From a virus: a stretch of DNA of 43,338 bases. A program made the position numbers and the translations under genes. Below the pieces are notes generated by a model. The model was not told the origin of the DNA. It saw nothing but the letters and a program-made list of their open reading frames with translations, and searched no databases. The number at the start of each line of letters is the position of its first letter. The first letter of the stretch is position 1. Of the stretch, positions 39,520 to 43,338 are shown in pieces. The DNA lies in IMG/VR virus record IMGVR_UViG_3300044489_000054, positions 1 to 43,338 of that record, one strand, 5' to 3'.

Positions 39520-39547
39520 GAAACTACTACAATGGCGTAGTAGTTTC
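39520..39547. repeat. 11-bp hairpin between genes, no T-run
   Basis: GAAACTACTAC (39520-39530) with GTAGTAGTTTC (39537-39547), loop AATGGC. A CA-rich stretch without a T-run follows, so it is not an intrinsic terminator; it may protect or process the mRNA. Confidence 0.7.
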
Positions 39548-39619
39548 CCGCATACACACCACACACACGCCCCACGCCCCACGTGGCGATTTCATTCTAC
39601 AGAAAGGAGTATTCCAAAT

Positions 39620-40564
39620 ATGCCAGATGTTTCTACTACGTCCGAAAAGAAACCCCCTGTGCACTCCGGCGGGCCAGACCTGTGTATGTTGCGTCAGTGG
39701 TTTGGATCGTTTACTAAAGAGGAATTAGTAAACATGCTTGCCACTATAATGTATACTGGAATACCTCCGGTGATTCCAGACGCAGCCTTGATAAAAGAAG
39801 TAAAGGTTTCTCGTGGACGTGGTCGCCCAAAGGGTAGCACAGTAGTTGGACTGACTAGTAATCTGCTGAAAGTGCTAGGTAAATACTACCCCATGCCAGC
39901 AGAAGAACTCAATCTTTCCATAATTGCAAAGGAAATGAATGTAGCAGTAAGCACACTTGTACGCTACCGAGAACACGTGGAGTATCTACCACCATACTTG
40001 CAATCATACTTCTTGGACATTCCTAACGTGCACATAGCGCCACGCTTTCCTCTCATCTGGAGAGCGGTGCTGGACATACACAATCACATGTTGATTGCAG
40101 CAGAACCTGGACGCATCATTCCTATCTATGCACTACATGCTAGATTGTGGGGAGCAAAGGCATTGAGCATTTCAGTTCGTACTTTGGGGGATCACAAACT
40201 AGCGAGAGCAGAACAGCAGGAATTGAATCGTGTGTTTGATCCTAATCTACTTAGCGTATTCGAACACGCAGGTTGGCCAAAGATACAAGTTCCTTCTGTA
40301 CCTGGTGGTGCTGGTTGTGCAGATGGATGTCACATAGTTGAAGCATATATTCACGGGCATGTACCAAAGACAGTGGGTGGATGGCGAGAACTACTGTGTA
40401 TGTCCAGTAAACTTCCGAAAGGTGTGGTCTTGGACACGCAAGATAAGAAGGACTTTATTGCTCCAAGAACACTAAAGGATGTATACCAGCAGATCCTGTC
40501 ACCAGTCTGGAATGAAGGAGAGGACATAATTGGCTCGCCAAGTCAACCATTACCTACAGGTTAA
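39620..40564 (+). CDS. AT-hook/HTH DNA-binding-type protein
   Basis: 314 residues, start behind GAAAGGAGTATTCCAAAT. Copy R11 of the dispersed repeat encodes EKKPPVH at residues 9-15. An AT-hook-like SRGRGRPKGS at 64-73 is followed by an HTH-like segment at about 97-120 (NLSIIAKEMNVAVSTLVRY). The rest is globular alpha/beta with many His and Tyr residues. No helicase or primase motif is seen. A replication initiator or regulator role is possible from the position before RuvC- and SNF2-type genes. The next gene overlaps its end by 35 bp. Confidence 0.7.
   Translation: MPDVSTTSEKKPPVHSGGPDLCMLRQWFGSFTKEELVNMLATIMYTGIPPVIPDAALIKEVKVSRGRGRPKGSTVVGLTSNLLKVLGKYYPMPAEELNLSIIAKEMNVAVSTLVRYREHVEYLPPYLQSYFLDIPNVHIAPRFPLIWRAVLDIHNHMLIAAEPGRIIPIYALHARLWGAKALSISVRTLGDHKLARAEQQELNRVFDPNLLSVFEHAGWPKIQVPSVPGGAGCADGCHIVEAYIHGHVPKTVGGWRELLCMSSKLPKGVVLDTQDKKDFIAPRTLKDVYQQILSPVWNEGEDIIGSPSQPLPTG
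39643..39664. repeat. Dispersed repeat, copy R11 (single arm)
   Basis: GAAAAGAAACCCCCTGTGCA is read on the plus strand in frame as EKKPPVH. It is near-identical to the arm of R3 and R2 and is followed by a CGGCGGG segment. Confidence 0.85.
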
Positions 40565-41057
40565 GATAAAATTTCCCGGAAACTTTTTGGATAAGTTTCC
40601 TATCCTGGGAATAGATCCGGGAAAAACAATTGGCATGTGCTATGCCACTGCAGAGATAGATGAGGAGACACACGCGGGCATCGTGTATCTATCTCTGTTT
40701 GATATTTCTTGGCCATCTGACGTGGATGTTCTGCAAGGAATGTTCAAACGTCAGGACAAACGACCAAGCACTGTGGTGATCGAGTGCTTTCGTTTGTTTC
40801 CTCACAAAGCAACAGCCTTAATCGGTGACGATTTCATTCCGTCACAGGTCATAGGCTTCTTGCGTATTCAGTGTATGGATTACAGCACGTTGTTTGTGGA
40901 ACAGATGTCTTCCATTAAGGCTGCATGGAAGGCACCAGCACTTGCGGCTTTTGGAATTGATCTCAAAGGCGTACCACATCATTCAAGAGACGCATTAATC
41001 CACGTAGTTCACTACTTAGTAGAGGAGGCAAAGCGTGCGCGAAAAGAAAAAACTTAA
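40530..41057 (+). CDS. RuvC-like Holliday junction resolvase
   Basis: 175 residues from a TTG start behind AAGGAG (40515-40520). RNase H-fold catalytic pattern: ILGIDPGKTIGM with Asp29, VVIECFRLF with Glu85, and VPHHSRDALIHVVHYL with Asp154 (and His150/151). These three acids and the order match RuvC-type nucleases. Length is normal for phage RuvC-like resolvases. It likely resolves replication and recombination branches ahead of packaging. It overlaps the gene before it by 35 bp and the helicase gene by 23 bp. Confidence 0.8.
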   Translation: MARQVNHYLQVKIKFPGNFLDKFPILGIDPGKTIGMCYATAEIDEETHAGIVYLSLFDISWPSDVDVLQGMFKRQDKRPSTVVIECFRLFPHKATALIGDDFIPSQVIGFLRIQCMDYSTLFVEQMSSIKAAWKAPALAAFGIDLKGVPHHSRDALIHVVHYLVEEAKRARKEKT

Positions 41058-42444
41058 AGAAATGCGAGCAGTTCGTGATAAGGGACATGCAAAGTCGCCT
41101 TGGCCCTACCAGATGAATGGTGCACGTTTTCTGCAAACGAGAGGCGGTGCTCTGCTAGGAGATCAAGTAGGTCTAGGTAAGACTCTCCAAGCAATCATTG
41201 CTGTGCAGAAATGTGGACTTCCCAATGTGCTCTTGGTAGTTCCGAATAGCCACAAGAAGTGGTGGATTCAGGAGATCATAGCGCAAGAGCGCATTGCGTT
41301 TGATGTCCAGGATGTGAAGATTGAGTTACTAGGCAATCTTCCAGTCGTGCAGATTATCTTTTCTGGTGGGAAGAAACGTGTGTGGATAGTTGCCCATCAT
41401 GAAGCGCTACGCATAAACAGTCCATACTTCAAAGTACTGGACGATGTTCAGTGGGGAACAGTTATTGTAGATGAAGTCCACAAGATTTCCAACCACGAAA
41501 CGCAAAGGGCAAAAGGACTTAACGCATTAAAGAGTTGGCATAGGTGGGGACTGACAGGTTCACCGATTGCCGACAAGCCTGACAGTTTGTGGGGACTGCT
41601 ACATTGGATTGCACCTGACAAGTTCACCAACAAGTGGGCATTCATCAAGGAACACTTCTATGTGTACGAAACTTGGGGAGGAAATCTCAAACTAGGTGCA
41701 TGTATAAATCCAGCAAAGTTGCAGTTAGTAACTGCCCCATATCTACTGGTCAGGAAACTGGAAGACGTGGGCATAGAACTTCCGGAGATTACACCAGTAG
41801 AAGATCGACCTGTGCCTTTGGAGTTGATGCCACTCCAACAGAAATATTATGACAAGGTAGAGAATGAAGCACGCATTGACTTGATGACGCAACTAGGGAT
41901 CGTGGATGTGGATCCCGAAGATTACGAACTCTATCTTGATCTGGATGACGATGGTGCGAAGTGGATTACTAATGCACTATCTCGATTCACTGCATGTCAT
42001 CGTGCAGCATCATTGCCACCTACCGACGACAACGCAAAGATGGAGTGGCTAAGAGAATACGTAGAGAATGGCGGTGAGCCTGCCGTAATCTTTACAAGAT
42101 ACGTAGCCACCAAGGATGCAATCATTGAGAAACTTATGGACTGGCTGCCTAAAGAAGAAGCATCAAAGTACATCGTGGGTACTTATGCCTACATGTCTCA
42201 TGGCCATAACCTTCAGCATTTACATGTGCTTATTCAATGGGACTTGTCGTGGTCTAGAATTGAATATGAACAGAGCATAGGTCGTGTCCATAGACAAGGA
42301 CAACTCCACCCTGTTCAAGCGTATGAACTACAATGTGAGAATACTGTGGATATGTACATCGCTGAGTTAGTACACAACAAACAAGCAACCGCTGAAATGT
42401 TGTTGAAGTGGTTGAGAAAGGAGGAAGAATATGTGGACCAGTAA
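41035..42444 (+). CDS. SNF2-family helicase/ATPase
   Basis: 469 residues from a GTG start behind GAGGAGG. Motifs in order: Q-like/PYQMNGARFLQ (24-34), Walker A GDQVGLGKT (42-50), DEVH box (146-149), LTGSP motif III (173-177), FTRY-type motif IV, and SIGRVHRQGQ motif VI (414-423). This is the SF2/SNF2 pattern of phage DNA translocases and fork-remodelling enzymes. It follows RuvC and precedes a nuclease, so it is likely part of a replication/recombination module. The motif order is complete, with no sign of inactivation. Confidence 0.9.
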   Translation: MREKKKLKEMRAVRDKGHAKSPWPYQMNGARFLQTRGGALLGDQVGLGKTLQAIIAVQKCGLPNVLLVVPNSHKKWWIQEIIAQERIAFDVQDVKIELLGNLPVVQIIFSGGKKRVWIVAHHEALRINSPYFKVLDDVQWGTVIVDEVHKISNHETQRAKGLNALKSWHRWGLTGSPIADKPDSLWGLLHWIAPDKFTNKWAFIKEHFYVYETWGGNLKLGACINPAKLQLVTAPYLLVRKLEDVGIELPEITPVEDRPVPLELMPLQQKYYDKVENEARIDLMTQLGIVDVDPEDYELYLDLDDDGAKWITNALSRFTACHRAASLPPTDDNAKMEWLREYVENGGEPAVIFTRYVATKDAIIEKLMDWLPKEEASKYIVGTYAYMSHGHNLQHLHVLIQWDLSWSRIEYEQSIGRVHRQGQLHPVQAYELQCENTVDMYIAELVHNKQATAEMLLKWLRKEEEYVDQ

Positions 42445-42595
42445 GCCTAAGCAAAAGTACACACGTCCTTCTGTCTCTTACGAAACGCGCAAGTGCAGTT
42501 TGTGTAAGGAGCCTATTGCTTCCGGAGTTCCACATTATGTGGTTGAAGGAGAAGACGAAGAAACCAGATACTATCACAAGGAGTGCCTGCTATGA
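42431..42595 (+). CDS. Small treble-clef-like zinc finger protein (54 residues)
   Basis: The start follows AAAGGAGGAAGAAT and overlaps the helicase gene by 14 bp. Residues: CSLC (22-25), His49 and Cys52 in YYHKECL, a C-x2-C...H-x2-C finger. The N-terminus is basic. It is wedged between helicase and nuclease genes, with an ATGA overlap to the latter, which points to a role in the same complex. Confidence 0.65.
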   Translation: MWTSKPKQKYTRPSVSYETRKCSLCKEPIASGVPHYVVEGEDEETRYYHKECLL

Positions 42596-43338
42596 ATGAG
42601 ATCCACACCAGTAGCATTTCAGGATTCAATCATTGTCCACGTGCGTGGTATCTTGTAGATAGAGATATGGGTCTAGGATATAGGCCCAAACTACAGGATG
42701 TAAAACTTCAGTTCGGCACAATGATGCACCGAGCATTGGAGTTACACTATCTTGGTGGTATGCCACTTAAGGCATCGTGGGCAAGTGCTGTTCAAGATGA
42801 GATCCTGGCAGCAACCAACAATGGACAGAAGCCTTTGATGTTGGAACAACGGGCTCAATTAAATCTTCAAGCTGCATCAGGACTTGGTGTAATCAAAGGC
42901 TATGAATCTTGGATTGCATCTTCAGGCAACGATCCATACTCTGACTACAATCTAAGGTTCCTGGACATGGAGCGTGCATTCGTATTCCAACCAGATGGCT
43001 GTAGTTTCAAAGTCGGAGGAAAGTGGGACGGAGTTGTCGAATCCAGATCGGATGGTGAAACGTACATCTTTGAAACAAAGACATGTGCCAGTGTAGATTC
43101 TACACTACGTGGGATTATGTGGGATCCTCAGCCCCAGTTGTACGCATGGGCTGCAAGCAACATTCTAGGTAAGCAAATACAAGGCGTTGTCTACAACCTG
43201 GTAACTAGCATCAATCCATTCGACATACCGTTGCTGAAGAATGGATTGCCCAGCAAGGGAGTGAAGTCTACCGTTAAGTCAACCTATGAAGTTTACTTGA
43301 TGACGTTGCTCCAGTGTGCAGAAGCCACGGGGAATAGA
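42592..43338 (+). CDS. PD-(D/E)XK nuclease, Cas4/RecB-like (3' end outside window)
   Basis: 249 codons to the window edge. The start overlaps the zinc-finger gene by 4 bp, with AAGGAG 8 bp upstream. Motifs: SSISGFNHCPRAWYL (7-21) with Cys15, the CPR start typical of Cas4/AddB-type nucleases; FGTMMHRALE with His46; GGKWDGVV with Asp146; YIFETKT with Glu161 and Lys163; and QPQLYAWA (about 180-187), a QhxxY-like motif. This gives the G-D..ExK core. A C-terminal Fe-S cysteine cluster, expected of Cas4, would lie outside the window. With RuvC and SNF2 it is likely part of recombination. Confidence 0.85.
   Translation, partial: MNEIHTSSISGFNHCPRAWYLVDRDMGLGYRPKLQDVKLQFGTMMHRALELHYLGGMPLKASWASAVQDEILAATNNGQKPLMLEQRAQLNLQAASGLGVIKGYESWIASSGNDPYSDYNLRFLDMERAFVFQPDGCSFKVGGKWDGVVESRSDGETYIFETKTCASVDSTLRGIMWDPQPQLYAWAASNILGKQIQGVVYNLVTSINPFDIPLLKNGLPSKGVKSTVKSTYEVYLMTLLQCAEATGNR

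Noticed and set aside
39742-39760. TATAAT inside the AT-hook gene as a promoter
   Set aside because: No -35-like sequence at 16-18 bp upstream and it is in the middle of a coding sequence.
1-43338. tRNA genes and integration sites
   Set aside because: No cloverleaf with GTTCRANNC and matching acceptor ends was seen, and no integrase-type gene or attachment duplication is visible.

Overview
The window looks like an internal piece of a tailed double-stranded DNA bacteriophage genome (Caudoviricetes). Both ends cut through genes. The evidence is a leftward head module (TerS-like protein, TerL, portal, a 4013-residue virion-type protein, scaffold, N4-gp56-type major capsid protein, decoration and connector-like genes) and a rightward block of about 39 mostly small, tightly packed genes. 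The three best promoters are sigma-70 type (two TTGACA-17-TATAAT, one TTGCAT-17-TATAAT) and starts are preceded by AGGAGG/GAAAGGAG sites, so the host is a bacterium with ordinary sigma-70 and Shine-Dalgarno signals. Nothing in the sequence fixes the host more closely. I see no integrase, tRNA, CRISPR array, lysis cassette, tail tube/tape measure or DNA polymerase; these may lie outside the window.

Layout. 1-24563 is the minus-strand late operon, read right to left: TerS-like, TerL, a short coiled-coil protein, a 59-residue protein, portal, three proline-rich or small proteins, the giant protein, scaffold, capsid, decoration-like protein, and three further structural-type genes. 24564-25035 is the divergent control region with two promoters, each followed by a dyad at the predicted transcription start. 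25036-38903 is the rightward early-type block of small unknown proteins: zinc ribbons, four tiny overlapping membrane proteins, and a family of four related proteins. It also contains a 350-bp non-coding region rich in inverted repeats, G-runs and iterons that is a candidate origin. 38979 starts a second rightward unit with a perfect promoter and a structured leader. It leads to a DNA-binding-type protein, an AT-hook protein, a RuvC-like resolvase, a SNF2 helicase, a zinc-finger protein and a PD-(D/E)XK (Cas4/RecB-like) nuclease, i.e. a replication/recombination module.

Most unusual. A short repeat, core GAAAAAAAnCsCCCTGTGC, sometimes as a complete palindrome with both arms, occurs at about twelve places. 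Some are between genes, where they look like terminators. Others are inside genes, where they stay in frame and encode EKKPPV-like peptides in one orientation or AQGxFF-like peptides in the other. Two of the copies sit at the end of a larger composite element of about 185 bp with two adjacent hairpins, present twice (27165-27351 and 28814-28998). The hairpin loop of one composite copy is the reverse complement of the other. In the RHH/zinc-finger gene at 38022 the repeat abuts and partly encodes a predicted zinc-binding knuckle. These look like an undescribed palindromic insertion-element family living in a phage genome.

Methods limit: all calls come from reading the sequence and translations by eye. 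No database search, folding program or statistics were run.
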